Assembly: GCF_021602345.1 (NCBI RefSeq)
Contig: NZ_BQID01000001.1
Coordinates: 186,001 to 250,000 of the forward strand
From: Pseudomonas pharyngis
GTDB taxonomy: Bacteria; Pseudomonadota; Gammaproteobacteria; Pseudomonadales; Pseudomonadaceae
Reading direction: 5' to 3'
Length of the DNA: 64,000 bases
Shown: positions 39,114-48,175 of the stretch, in pieces
How positions within the stretch are numbered: position 1 is the first letter of the stretch
How the letters are laid out: every line of letters starts with the position of its first letter
Notes under the pieces: generated by a model
What the model saw: only the letters and a program-made list of their open reading frames with translations
The model's database searches: none
What the model was told of the DNA's origin: nothing
Position numbers and translations under genes: made by a program

Positions 39114-40034
39114 CTAGAGTCGGCGGCCCTCCTCTTCACGCAACAGCGCCTGCAAGGTGTCGAGCCGGGCACTGTCGAAGGCAGTGACAGTCCCCTGTTC
39201 GAACACCCGGCGCGCCAGCCCGGTCAGCACCGCACCGGGCGGCAGTTCGATCTGTAGACGTACGCCGCGCTCGTAGGCGCTTTGTACGGTGCCGCGCCAG
39301 TCCACCACGCGGCACATGTTGAAGGCGAGATCGTCGCGCAGCGCTTCTACCTTGGTCACAGGCCTGGCGCGACTGCCGCTCAGGTAAGCGATGTTCGGTG
39401 TTTTCAGTTCTACCCTGGTGAACGCTTCGGCGAGGGTTTGCGCAGGCTCATCCAGCAACGGGCAGTGCGACGGCACGCTGACCGCCAGCCGTTTTGCCAG
39501 ACCGGCGCCACGACTGCGCGCCAGCTCGGCGACCGCTTGCATCGCCTTGTCGCTGCCGGCAATCACCACCTGGTTATCGGCGTTGATATTGGCCAGGTAC
39601 ACCGGTGTTTCTGCGCCGTGCACCTGCGCCAGCAGCATTTCGACTGTGGATAATTGCAGGCCGATGATCGCGGTCATGCCGAAGCCCTGTGGATAAGCCT
39701 GCTGCATCAACTCGCCGCGCAGGCTGACCAGATGCAGCGCATCGCTGAAGCTCAATGCTCCGGCGACCACCGCTGCCGGGTAGGCACCAATGGACAGGCC
39801 GGCGACGTAATCTGCGGTGAGTCCGCCCTGCAACAACTGCCGCGAGGCTGCGACCCCGGCGATCAGCAGGCAAAGCTGAACCGCTCGGGTGTTGCGCAAC
39901 GCTTCGCTGGAATCCAGTTGCAAGACATCTTCACCGAGGCTATCGCTGGCCTCGATCAGCGTTTCCCGAGGCAAACGCTGAAGCATGCCGGGTTGCTGCG
40001 CGCCCTGGCCGGGAAACACCAGCAGGCTGCTCAC
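39114..40034 (-). CDS. mdcH: Malonate decarboxylase malonyltransferase subunit
   Basis: A 306-residue FabD-like acyltransferase that loads malonyl groups from malonyl-CoA onto the decarboxylase ACP, starting the catalytic cycle. GQGAQQPGM lies near the N-terminus, the nucleophile Ser is in GLSIGAYPA, and the catalytic His is in SVPSHCPLL. I start at the GTG that overlaps the mdcG stop as GTGA; this gives SSLLVFPGQGAQ at the start, as expected. It belongs to the mdc operon. Confidence 0.92.
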   Translation of the reverse strand: MSSLLVFPGQGAQQPGMLQRLPRETLIEASDSLGEDVLQLDSSEALRNTRAVQLCLLIAGVAASRQLLQGGLTADYVAGLSIGAYPAAVVAGALSFSDALHLVSLRGELMQQAYPQGFGMTAIIGLQLSTVEMLLAQVHGAETPVYLANINADNQVVIAGSDKAMQAVAELARSRGAGLAKRLAVSVPSHCPLLDEPAQTLAEAFTRVELKTPNIAYLSGSRARPVTKVEALRDDLAFNMCRVVDWRGTVQSAYERGVRLQIELPPGAVLTGLARRVFEQGTVTAFDSARLDTLQALLREEEGRRL

Positions 40035-40651
40035 GCTGCCTGCTCCTGCGGGTTCCACGGATCAGACACCAGACAGGCTTCATGGGCGTTTTTCAGCAGC
40101 ACCCGCGAAGCATTTCCGGCCCATTCGCGCAGGGCGACGGCACCGAACGGCGTCTGCAATTGCAGGTCGACCCGGCAGATCGCCTGATCGAGATGCGCCA
40201 CCAGTTTGCGCGCCTGATTACGGGTGATGAGCTGCGGTGTACGCAGGATCAAGTCGAGATCGCTGCGCTCGTGCATCGCAGTAAATCCACTGGCCAGTTC
40301 AAACCCGGCACTGCCACTGACACCCCAGATCCAACCGCAATCATCGAGCACCGGCCGCAGTTGCCGCAGCGCCTGCATGACCGGCAGATCACGCGCGCTC
40401 TCTACATGACAAAGCGCTTCCGGGCTGACCCGACAGGCAATCGAATCGACAGACATAAACGCCGCCAGCCGCTGCTCGCGCAACCGACCGCGCACGCCCA
40501 CCGCCACGAATCCGTCTTCACTCAACGCCCGCCGCACCACCACCGGTTGCCCGCCAGCCAGCGAATTAATCGCCCACTGCGGCGCTTCCGCTGGCAACTG
40601 CGCTGGCGTCATGCCCCACAGCAGGTCGTGGGCCAGAGGCGTGTTCACCAC
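40031..40651 (-). CDS. mdcG: Phosphoribosyl-dephospho-CoA transferase
   Basis: A 206-residue nucleotidyltransferase that attaches the 2'-(5''-phosphoribosyl)-3'-dephospho-CoA group to the MdcC carrier protein. The WGVSGSAGFELASG segment followed by RSDLDLIL carries the metal-binding Asp pair of the fold. It begins with GTG overlapping the end of mdcE and overlaps mdcH at its own stop, so translation is coupled. An alternative GTG one codon later is equally possible. Confidence 0.92.
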   Translation of the reverse strand: MVNTPLAHDLLWGMTPAQLPAEAPQWAINSLAGGQPVVVRRALSEDGFVAVGVRGRLREQRLAAFMSVDSIACRVSPEALCHVESARDLPVMQALRQLRPVLDDCGWIWGVSGSAGFELASGFTAMHERSDLDLILRTPQLITRNQARKLVAHLDQAICRVDLQLQTPFGAVALREWAGNASRVLLKNAHEACLVSDPWNPQEQAA

Positions 40652-41430
40652 TGCGCCCTCAGCAATTCACGTACGCGGCTGGAGGCTTCGCGATTTTTCG
40701 CGCCGAGACGATTGCTCAAATCAGTCGCACCAATATCTTCGATGGCTTGCTTCAGGCATTCGCCGACCCGCGCCAGATCCTCCGCCGTCGGCTGTTCGAT
40801 CTGCTGCACCGACAAGGTTTCCCAGAGCAATCCGAGGCTGGCATAGCTGTCGATGTCATAGGCCATCGGCGGCACGCTGGACGCCAGAGCTTCCAGTTCT
40901 TCGACGCTGCGCAACGTCACCCGTGCCGCCGAAGCCTTACCCATCGCATGCACCATCACCCCCGGATCGCGCAGGGCGATCAAGCGATTGGCCTGATATC
41001 CGTGAGCGAGAAACGCCCCGGACATGGCCTTGCCCACCAGCAGCGCAATCACCGGATGCCCGGCCAGCCGCGCGCGGGCATAAGCGTCCGCCGCGCCGGC
41101 CAGGGCCTGGTGAATGCCGAGGGCTTCTTCGCGGCGACCGTAGGCCTGGCTCGGCACATCGACGATCGCGATCAAGGGACGCTTTTGCGTTTTGTCCTGG
41201 TCGGCGGTGATCGCGTCATCCACCGATTTGGCCAGCCCCCAGCCTTCGAGCAAACCGACTTCGCCGTTGCAAGCGCGAGGGAAACGGTTTTGCGGATCGG
41301 CGACCACCGCGATAAAACGCCCGAGTGCCCCGTCGGCGACCTTCAGCGATGGCGGCAAACCTTCAACGGCATTCGCGCCAGCGCTCAAGGCGTTGAACCA
41401 GTTCAAACCGCGCACGGAATAACCACTCAT
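40645..41430 (-). CDS. mdcE: Malonate decarboxylase gamma subunit
   Basis: A 261-residue crotonase-fold subunit that with MdcD forms the carboxytransferase half, decarboxylating malonyl-S-ACP. The IVDVPSQAYGRREEALGIH region and the GHPVIALLVGKAMSGAFLAHG block correspond to the acyl pocket of carboxyltransferase-type enzymes. It overlaps mdcD by four bases and mdcG by seven, as expected for coupled subunits. Confidence 0.93.
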   Translation of the reverse strand: MSGYSVRGLNWFNALSAGANAVEGLPPSLKVADGALGRFIAVVADPQNRFPRACNGEVGLLEGWGLAKSVDDAITADQDKTQKRPLIAIVDVPSQAYGRREEALGIHQALAGAADAYARARLAGHPVIALLVGKAMSGAFLAHGYQANRLIALRDPGVMVHAMGKASAARVTLRSVEELEALASSVPPMAYDIDSYASLGLLWETLSVQQIEQPTAEDLARVGECLKQAIEDIGATDLSNRLGAKNREASSRVRELLRAQW

Positions 41431-42278
41431 GAGCGCTCTCCTTGATACAGATCGCGAACCACCGAAGGCTCGATTTGCTTGTCAGTGCCCAGGCTCATCA
41501 GGCGTTGCAGGAACCACTCGGCCCGTTGACTGCGCGGTTGCGCTGGCAGGCCCTGTTGCAGCAACTCGCCGACCTGCCCGCGAATCTGCGCCACGTCATC
41601 GGCGACATAACGGTCCACCAGACCACTGGCGAAACGTTGCTCGCCACCGGTCAGGCTCCAGATGAAGGGCCGGTCGCGAGAGTCGTATTCCTCGATCCCG
41701 GCTTCCTGCTCGATCACCTGCGGGCCGTTCAGGCCTAGGCGTGCTTCCTGGGTCACCAGCAAATAGCTGCACAGCGCGGCGGCAATCGACATCCCGCCAA
41801 AGCAACCGACGCTGCCGGCCACCACGCCAACCACCGGTTGGTATTGCTGCAGATCGACAATCGCCGCGTGGATGTCGGCAATCGCCGCCAAGCCAAGGTT
41901 GGCTTCCTGCAGGCGCACGCCGCCGGTTTCCAGCAGCAGGATGGCGCGGGTCGGGATGCCTTTGCGGTTGTCTTCGGCGGCCAGTTCCAGCGCGCCGGCG
42001 ATTTTTGCGCCGCCGACTTCACCGAGGCTACCGCCCTGAAACGCGCCTTCAATCGCCGCAATCACCACCGGCAAACCGTCGAGGCTGCCCTTGGCGATCA
42101 CCACGCCGTCATCGGCTTGCGGCACCACGCCCTGACGTTCGAGCCACGGCGACATGACGCGTTGAAACGGATCGAGCAGTTCGCGGAAGGTGCCGGCGTC
42201 GAGCAAGGCTTTCGCCCGCTGCCGTGCGCCGAGTTCGACGAACGAATGTTTTTGCAAAAGCGTTGAGGTGTCAGTCAT
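41427..42278 (-). CDS. mdcD: Malonate decarboxylase beta subunit
   Basis: A 283-residue carboxyltransferase-family subunit that pairs with MdcE. The FVELGARQRAKALLDAGTF opening and the EGAFQGGSLGEVGGAKIAGA segment match the family. The VVAGSVGCFGGMSIAAAL block is the oxyanion-hole region. The start is set by MTDTSTLLQ, which overlaps the last codons of mdcC by eight bases. It resembles biotin-dependent carboxyltransferases but works without biotin. Confidence 0.93.
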   Translation of the reverse strand: MTDTSTLLQKHSFVELGARQRAKALLDAGTFRELLDPFQRVMSPWLERQGVVPQADDGVVIAKGSLDGLPVVIAAIEGAFQGGSLGEVGGAKIAGALELAAEDNRKGIPTRAILLLETGGVRLQEANLGLAAIADIHAAIVDLQQYQPVVGVVAGSVGCFGGMSIAAALCSYLLVTQEARLGLNGPQVIEQEAGIEEYDSRDRPFIWSLTGGEQRFASGLVDRYVADDVAQIRGQVGELLQQGLPAQPRSQRAEWFLQRLMSLGTDKQIEPSVVRDLYQGERS

Positions 42279-42570
42279 GGCCGATCTCCTCGAAGCCTTG
42301 TTCCAGCCGCAGGCGCACCACGCCCGGGGTCGCGCCGAAGTCGTGAATATCGATGGCCATCGCTGGCGGTGTGGTGCCGTCGAACATCCGCGCAAACAGA
42401 TGCTGCCAGCGCTGCTCGGCGCCATTGACCGAGGTCTGCACATTGATCGTCAGCTTGCCGGCCAGGCCCGGTTCGATCAGCACTTCCAGATCACCGGAAC
42501 CGACACAACCGACCAGCGCCCGACCGCGCGGCGGCTGCCCGGCGGGGAATTCAAAGGATAAGGTTTCCAT
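42271..42570 (-). CDS. mdcC: Malonate decarboxylase acyl carrier protein
   Basis: A 99-residue delta subunit, the carrier to which the phosphoribosyl-dephospho-CoA arm is fixed. The serine in LVGCVGSGDLEVLIEP (about residues 25-26) is the expected modification site. MdcG and MdcB in the same operon make and attach the arm. [11 protein letters not shown] is the start, abutting mdcB by a one-base overlap. Confidence 0.92.
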   Translation of the reverse strand: METLSFEFPAGQPPRGRALVGCVGSGDLEVLIEPGLAGKLTINVQTSVNGAEQRWQHLFARMFDGTTPPAMAIDIHDFGATPGVVRLRLEQGFEEIGHD

Positions 42571-43442
42571 CAAAACGCTCCCTGAAGGATGCCGTCGCGC
42601 TCGATCCGGTCGAGCAGCAGGCTGGCGGCGAGCAAGTCGGCGGCGCCACCGGGCGAGGCATTCAATGCGATGAGTTGTTGATCGAGTTCGTGCAGGCGGC
42701 GGCGACCGGTGAGGCTGGCGCTGCCACCGGCGTCGAGCACTGCCTGGGCGCCGTGCTGCATCGCGTGCAGGCCCTGTTCGCCAGCACGGTACAGGACGCA
42801 GGTGTCGGCGAGGTCGGTCATGATTGCGAGCAAGGCATCGAGCCGGGCGTTCTGTTCGCCATGGCCGGCGGCGCGGCTGCGTTTGAGCTGCGGCAGGCCA
42901 CGCTGCACTACGGACGGGAAGCCGAGTTGCGCTTCTTCCCGGGCGCCGCGAGCGCCATAGCGTTGGGCGACTTGGGCGCCATGGCTCAGCGGACGCGGCG
43001 CATAACAATCATCGAGCAACGCCAGACGCGCAGCGCGCAGGGTGACGGCGCCAGCGCTGATGGACTTCGTGTCCAGCGCAGCCGCCGTGACCAGCAGGCC
43101 CAACGCCCAGATCGCCCCGCGATGGGTGTTCACGCCATTGGTGGTGGCGAGCATCGCTTGCTCGCCTTCCCTTCCGATGCGGCCGATGGCTTCGCGCAGC
43201 GGCAAGCCGATTTCGCCGAACTCAAGCGCGGCCTCGGCCATTTCCTTGAACGCCGGCCACAGCGCCAGCGCCGAGGCGTGCATCAATCCCAGGTGCAGGT
43301 CGGTGTGCGCACCGTTGCCGCGACGGTCGACCAGCGCCGGTTTCGGCGACAGGTCGGCTTCGTCGATCAGCGCGTCCACGGCCAGATCCGCCAGCCGTTC
43401 GGCGAGGGTGATGGTTTTGGGTTGCAGGTTGAGTGCGTGCAT
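42570..43442 (-). CDS. mdcB: Triphosphoribosyl-dephospho-CoA synthase
   Basis: A 290-residue CitG-family enzyme joining dephospho-CoA and ATP to make the prosthetic-group precursor for MdcC. The [20 protein letters not shown] motif and the [15 protein letters not shown] block are the family's signature segments. The start is [10 protein letters not shown], overlapping the mdcA stop by one base. It is the second gene of the operon. Confidence 0.93.
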   Translation of the reverse strand: MHALNLQPKTITLAERLADLAVDALIDEADLSPKPALVDRRGNGAHTDLHLGLMHASALALWPAFKEMAEAALEFGEIGLPLREAIGRIGREGEQAMLATTNGVNTHRGAIWALGLLVTAAALDTKSISAGAVTLRAARLALLDDCYAPRPLSHGAQVAQRYGARGAREEAQLGFPSVVQRGLPQLKRSRAAGHGEQNARLDALLAIMTDLADTCVLYRAGEQGLHAMQHGAQAVLDAGGSASLTGRRRLHELDQQLIALNASPGGAADLLAASLLLDRIERDGILQGAF

Positions 43443-45112
43443 TACCAGCTCCTGAACTTGGCGGGCGGGTTGTAGAGGCCGCCGGACCACTCGACCAGAT
43501 CGGCCACGCTTTTCGCCGCCAGCAATTCGCGGGTGGCGTCGGTGCGGCGGATGCCAAGGTCTTCGGGCAAGGCAATCAGGCCTTCGCGGCGCATGCGTTC
43601 GGTGTCTTTCGGGTTGTGCCGCAGGCCGATGGCGGTGACGCCGGCCACCGCTGCGATCATCGCCTGACGCTCTTCCAGCGAACGCGCCTTGTACAGGTAG
43701 GCGATGCCCTCTTCGGTCAGCAGGTGGGTGACGTCGTCGCCGTAGATCATGATCGGCGCGAGCGGCATGCCGCTTTTCTTCGCCACCTCCACCGCGTCGA
43801 GGGTCTCGACAAAGGTCGGTTTGCCGCCCTCCTGGAAGGTCTCGACCATCTGCACCACGAGTTTTTTGCCACGTTCGAGCATCGGCTGCTGCGAATCGTC
43901 ATGGCGCATATCGAGCCAGGCCGGAGTGCCGTGACGCCGACCACGCGGGTCGTGGCCCATGTTCGGCGCGCCGCCGAACCCGGCGAGACGACCACGGGTC
44001 ACGGTGGAGGAATGACCATCGCCATCGACTTGCAGGGTCGCACCGATGAACAGGTCCACCGCGTATTGCCCGGCCAGTTGGCAGAACATCCGGTTGGAAC
44101 GCAGCGAGCCGTCACGGCCGGTGAAGAACACGTCGGGACGAGCGGCGATGTAGTTTTCCATGCCCAGTTCGGTGCCGAAGCAATGCACGCTTTCGACCCA
44201 ACCGCTTTCAATCGCCGGGATCAGCGTCGGGTGCGGGTTGAGCGTCCAGTTGCGGCAGATCTTGCCCTTGAGGCCGAGGGATTCGCCGTAGGTCGGCAGG
44301 ATCAGTTCAATGGCCGCGGTGTTGAAACCGATGCCGTGGTTCAGCGACTGCACGTTGTGTTTTTCGTAGATCCCACGGATGGCCATCATCGCCATCAGCA
44401 CGTGCACTGGTTTGATGTGGCGCGGGTCGCGGGTGAACAGCGGCTCGATGTAGAACGGCTTGTCCGCCACCACCACGAAATCGACCCACGACGCGGGGAT
44501 GTCCACACGGGGCAGCTCGCTGACATCGTCCACCAGTTGGTTGACCTGGACGATGACGATGCCGTCGCTGAACGCCGCCGGTTCGATCAGCGCCGGGGTG
44601 TCTTCGGTGCTTGGGCCGGTGTAGATGTTGCCGGCGCGGTCGGCCATGAACCCGGCCGAGAGCACGACGTTGGGGATCAGGTCCACCACCAGCCGGGCGT
44701 AGAGTTCGATGTAGGTGTGGATCGCGCCGATTTCCAGCAGACCGTCTTCGAGCAACTGGCTGATGCGCAGGCTCTGGGTGCCGGCGAAGGAGAAATCGAG
44801 CTTGCGGGCGATGCCGCGTTCGAACAGGTCCAGATGCTCGGAACGGCCGACGCTGGGCATGATCATGTGCAGGTCGTGGAGCTTTTCAGGATCGGCCTTG
44901 GCCAGCGCACGCGAAAGGAAATCCGCCTGCTTCTGGTTGTTGCCCTCCAGCACCACACGGTCGCCCGGATGGATCAGCGCTTCGAGTGCCGCGACGATTT
45001 TGTCGGTGGGCAACACCGCACCGTCGGCCAGACCTTTGACCAACTCAAGACGCCGCTGCTTCTCGCTGCGCCGCCGCGACCATCGCGCGTCGGGGGATAT
45101 TGTTGTAGTCAT
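43442..45112 (-). CDS. mdcA: Malonate decarboxylase alpha subunit
   Basis: A 556-residue subunit that transfers the carrier protein from acetyl to malonate (acetyl-S-ACP:malonate ACP transferase), releasing acetate. It belongs to the CoA-transferase I superfamily, as seen in [20 protein letters not shown] and [20 protein letters not shown]. The first gene of the seven-gene mdc set, it begins [15 protein letters not shown]; the open frame before this is not family-like. The promoter must lie in 45113-45260, where a LysR-type dyad is visible. Confidence 0.94.
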   Translation of the reverse strand: MTTTISPDARWSRRRSEKQRRLELVKGLADGAVLPTDKIVAALEALIHPGDRVVLEGNNQKQADFLSRALAKADPEKLHDLHMIMPSVGRSEHLDLFERGIARKLDFSFAGTQSLRISQLLEDGLLEIGAIHTYIELYARLVVDLIPNVVLSAGFMADRAGNIYTGPSTEDTPALIEPAAFSDGIVIVQVNQLVDDVSELPRVDIPASWVDFVVVADKPFYIEPLFTRDPRHIKPVHVLMAMMAIRGIYEKHNVQSLNHGIGFNTAAIELILPTYGESLGLKGKICRNWTLNPHPTLIPAIESGWVESVHCFGTELGMENYIAARPDVFFTGRDGSLRSNRMFCQLAGQYAVDLFIGATLQVDGDGHSSTVTRGRLAGFGGAPNMGHDPRGRRHGTPAWLDMRHDDSQQPMLERGKKLVVQMVETFQEGGKPTFVETLDAVEVAKKSGMPLAPIMIYGDDVTHLLTEEGIAYLYKARSLEERQAMIAAVAGVTAIGLRHNPKDTERMRREGLIALPEDLGIRRTDATRELLAAKSVADLVEWSGGLYNPPAKFRSW

Positions 45113-45192
45113 GACCACTCCACGGGTTCGCTGTCGTGGGGTCACAGTAGGAGGGTTGGGTAGGGGCATCAATCAAGCTGGGTGGTGGATTG

Positions 45193-45207
45193 TTACGGTC
45201 AGAGTAA
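45193..45207. promoter_or_regulatory. Candidate LysR-type (MdcR) operator
   Basis: TTAC and GTAA are symmetric around seven bases, giving the T-N11-A arrangement favoured by LysR proteins, about 80 bases upstream of mdcA. It is the only clear dyad of this type in the gap apart from the REP hairpin. Binding by MdcR is inference. Confidence 0.4.
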
Positions 45208-45227
45208 TGGTTGCCTGAACTGACGTC

Positions 45228-45247
45228 ATCGCTGGCAAGCCAGCGAT
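45228..45247. repeat. REP hairpin
   Basis: ATCGCTGGC and GCCAGCGAT are exact reverse complements with a two-base loop, a common Pseudomonas REP core, between mdcA and the DUF6124 unit. Confidence 0.7.
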
Positions 45248-45304
45248 AGGGCCAGTGAGGCGACACAGCTTTGAGACATGCAACGTTTTCTTCATTTACC
45301 CCCG

Positions 45305-45361
45305 GATTTCCAGCCTGCGTACAGCTGCCACCCCTTCGCCTGGAAATCGAATGGTGCAGCT
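45305..45361 (+). ncRNA. Candidate pseudoknot leader RNA, copy 2
   Basis: Stem 1 is GATTTCCAG (45305-45313) with CTGGAAATC (45340-45348). The loop begins CCTGCGTACAGCTGCCACCC, differing at one base from copy 1 at 1093-1112. AGCTGC in the loop (45323-45328) pairs with GCAGCT (45356-45361) downstream, again the H-type pseudoknot topology. Stem 1 shares no sequence with copy 1 yet is fully paired. The DUF6124 start follows at 45388, with AAGG at 45377-45380 as ribosome binding site. Confidence 0.6.
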
Positions 45362-45387
45362 AAAAATCACTAAATGAAGGTACTACT

Positions 45388-45750
45388 ATGTTCAAAGTCA
45401 CTCCCAATCCCCCAGACACAAACTCCCAATCCCCCCACGAAGACGAAAAGCTCAAGAAAGCCGCCGAGCGCGCCTTCTCCCATTACTTCCCACCCGCGTC
45501 CGAAAAATCGGACAAGCGCCGAAAATTCCAGCTGTTCACCGTTGCGCCTGGTATCACTACCGAAGCCCTGCTGACCAATGCTTCCGAAGACTTGCTGTCC
45601 ATCAGCGCCATTGCGGCGGATCTGGCGGACGATGTGGAGGGCTCGCGTCAGTCTGTAGCCTTGGCGTTAAGCCGTATGGCGGATGGCGTGCATTTGTTGG
45701 TGGAGCGGGCGTTGGATCATCAGGAGGCGTTGGCTCAGGCCAAGCGCTGA
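45388..45750 (+). CDS. DUF6124 family protein (paralogue)
   Basis: A 120-residue relative of the protein at 1162-1524, sharing MFKVTPNPPD, KKAAERAFSHY and the LLTNASEDLLSISAIA block. It is more lysine-rich in the middle and ends in Ala, Gln and Lys residues. There is no signal peptide or membrane segment. The function is unknown. It stands alone between the mdc operon (divergent) and a REP element, and carries the same type of leader as its paralogue, so the two are probably regulated alike. Confidence 0.85.
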   Translation: MFKVTPNPPDTNSQSPHEDEKLKKAAERAFSHYFPPASEKSDKRRKFQLFTVAPGITTEALLTNASEDLLSISAIAADLADDVEGSRQSVALALSRMADGVHLLVERALDHQEALAQAKR

Positions 45751-45761
45751 CGCGAAACCTC

Positions 45762-45878
45762 TGTGGCGAGGGAGCTTGCTCCCGTTCGACTGCGCAGCAG
45801 GCGCTAAATATTCAGCGTGCTGGAGATAATGGGGCCGCAGCGCAGCCCAGCGGGAGCAAGTTCCCTCGCCACAAAAGC
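45762..45878. repeat. REP element, left bracket of the glycosyltransferase gene
   Basis: TGTGGCGAGGGAGCTTGCTCCCG (45762-45784) has its near reverse complement at 45851-45873. Its right part, 45801-45878, recurs as 48066-48143 with 70 of 78 bases identical and no gaps. 45879-46099 holds no gene and becomes A+T-rich toward the glycosyltransferase start. Confidence 0.85.
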
Positions 45879-46099
45879 TATTGCAATGGCCCAGGCCAAG
45901 GTAATCGCTCACTAAAATGACATTTTCATCGCAAAACAATATAACTGACTGTCATTTTTGACAGGTGCGACTCAGTCGCCGGTTGAGTTAGTGTAAAACC
46001 CAATGAAATTCATAAATATTAAATTGTTGTCTATTGAACAACTATAGCTCCACTTTTTCCCTGGGCGGGTGAACGCATCGTCGCGAGAGGACTGCTTAG

Positions 46100-47911
46100 A
46101 TGATAGATCTCCAAAAAAAGTCAATGATACTTGATTTGCAAAAATCGCTGGATTTAACGCAAAGAGACTATCGCATCTGCGATAAAAAAACACCTCGGGA
46201 AAATTTATCTGACCTTGAGGTATTCACAATAAGGTTTGCGTTAAACAGTACATCTACTGATGAACTAATACTGTTCTTGGATGGAATATATGGCAGTACC
46301 GATGGTCGATCCATTAGGACCTTGCTATCACTCGCGGTTCTCTATGGTGCGGATCGATTTATCGTTAATTTGATTTCTCATCCTTTATTTGAGTTTGTTA
46401 CAGCATACTCAAAAGAATTAGTTGATTTAGCGTCTGGTCTATTGTGCAAGAATGAGATCGAATCCGCTAAAACCTTAATACAGTATCTTGTCGGCGTTTG
46501 CCCGTATGATCTGAAAATAAAAGCTTTAGAGCTGAGGCTGACTGCTGAATGTTATGGAGAAAGAGAGGTCGATGAGCTATTTTTAAAAATAACTCCTCAA
46601 GACTTTATGATGGAGTCAAGCCTCGCGGAATTTAGAATAGACTTTCTCTGTGAACATAATAGGCTGGATGAGGCAGGAAAGCTGATTGCTGGGTATTCGG
46701 AACTTTCATGCGTGCCATCATCGCTCCTAGGAAGAATTATTTATTACCATATTGAAGTGGGAAACTTTTTTATTGGTAGAGCGTTATTAAAATACTGGTT
46801 GCGCCCTGAATTTTGCTATCACACACAAATGCAAACTGTCCTACGGGTAATCGACAGCAAAGCAGGGGCTCAAGAAGTGGTAGGAATGATAGAGGATGTT
46901 GAAGGCTGGTATCGTTTTCCAGATTTGCTTTCTTGCAGAGAGGCAATTTCCTCCACTTATGGCTTAACGTCCGGATATGATTTATCTGATTCTGGTTTTT
47001 TAGATTTTAATACTTTTGGATCGCCACTGAAAAATCCAGATGCCAAAAACGTTATTCTTTTTTGTATTGATCGTTCTTATCGAGTCCCCGCACTCGTGGC
47101 AATTTTTGGCTTGGTAAGGGAAATGTCTCATTGTTCAGAGAAACCAGTGCTTGCACTATTTCTGCCTGAGGTAGAAATGCCATTCTGGATAATGATATCC
47201 CAACAATTGTCAAAGTTTGAGGAATGGCCAGATTTTTTACTAATTCACGAAAACATGCCAGACATCAGCAAGACCCGAGAGCATTACGGTTGCCTGAGTC
47301 TACGCACACTTCCACCTATGGCTTACGGTAGATTGTTCGCTATAAAAATGCTGTCCCGCCTAGGCTATGATAAGTTGCTTTATTTAGACGCTGACGTTGT
47401 GATAACTAACGATCTCACACCCATTTTTGCTACTAATCAGCTGGGTTACCCAGTGTCTGGCGCCGTAGATAGGCCGATAGATAAAGTTGTTCGAGCGATG
47501 AAGATTCATGGGATATCAAATAAAAAATACATGAATTCTGGTGTCATGTTATTTAATCTCAAGCATCCGGCAACCGAGGTCATTTTGAAAAAGGCAATAG
47601 GCTACGTATTGGACCCGGATGTAGAGTTAATATTTCACGATCAGTGCGCGATTAATCGAGCGCTAAAAGGTCATTTTCATCCACTACCCAGAAAATATAA
47701 TACTTTTTTATTTCCCGGCATGTTGACTAACCGAGAAAGTGAGAGTGTCATACTGAATTTCTTAGACTGTCCAAAACCATGGGAAGTTGCTCATCGAGGT
47801 GGGCATGCGGTGTCCCTATGGCATAACCAAATGTCACTTGCAAAAAAAGATTCAGAAAAATTTGGGCTTGATGAGCTGGAGTGTGTGAATAAAGAAATGA
47901 TGCCAAGTTAG
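46100..47911 (+). CDS. A+T-rich family 8-like glycosyltransferase
   Basis: A 603-residue protein with codon use far more A+T-rich than its neighbours. The C-terminal half is a GT8-type sugar transferase: LLYLDADVV (DxD at about 430-432, binds Mn and nucleotide sugar), YMNSGVMLFNLK (about 477-488) and HDQCAINRAL (about 513-522). The N-terminal 300 residues are helical and leucine-rich, perhaps TPR-like, and I do not recognise them. There is no signal peptide or membrane helix, so it is cytosolic. GAGAGGA precedes the ATG. No other surface-polysaccharide gene is near. The acceptor is unknown; it is probably acquired by transfer. Confidence 0.85.
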   Translation: MIDLQKKSMILDLQKSLDLTQRDYRICDKKTPRENLSDLEVFTIRFALNSTSTDELILFLDGIYGSTDGRSIRTLLSLAVLYGADRFIVNLISHPLFEFVTAYSKELVDLASGLLCKNEIESAKTLIQYLVGVCPYDLKIKALELRLTAECYGEREVDELFLKITPQDFMMESSLAEFRIDFLCEHNRLDEAGKLIAGYSELSCVPSSLLGRIIYYHIEVGNFFIGRALLKYWLRPEFCYHTQMQTVLRVIDSKAGAQEVVGMIEDVEGWYRFPDLLSCREAISSTYGLTSGYDLSDSGFLDFNTFGSPLKNPDAKNVILFCIDRSYRVPALVAIFGLVREMSHCSEKPVLALFLPEVEMPFWIMISQQLSKFEEWPDFLLIHENMPDISKTREHYGCLSLRTLPPMAYGRLFAIKMLSRLGYDKLLYLDADVVITNDLTPIFATNQLGYPVSGAVDRPIDKVVRAMKIHGISNKKYMNSGVMLFNLKHPATEVILKKAIGYVLDPDVELIFHDQCAINRALKGHFHPLPRKYNTFLFPGMLTNRESESVILNFLDCPKPWEVAHRGGHAVSLWHNQMSLAKKDSEKFGLDELECVNKEMMPS

Positions 47912-48065
47912 TTTTATCAAATTAATAAGCGACGATTAGAAGCTCGGGGAAAATACGCAGGCGCCAGCGTCACAGGGGGTAGTGAACGGCTGAGTGGTTG
48001 GTTGGCAGCAGCTAAATGTCGCAAAGCGGCCTCTTGCGTCTTTCGGATGAAATGAACTGTCAGTA

Positions 48066-48143
48066 GCGCAGAATGTTTAGCGCGCTGGAAATAATGGGGC
48101 CGCTGCGCAGCCCAGCGGGAGCAAGCTCCCTCGCCACAAAAGC
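48066..48143. repeat. Partial REP, right bracket of the glycosyltransferase gene
   Basis: A direct copy of 45801-45878, 78 bases with eight mismatches, lacking the left palindrome arm of the first element. The stretch 47912-48065 between gene and repeat shows no gene. Confidence 0.85.
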
Positions 48144-48175
48144 CGTCGCGTTGCCAGCTCTGAAACTGAGGTCGG

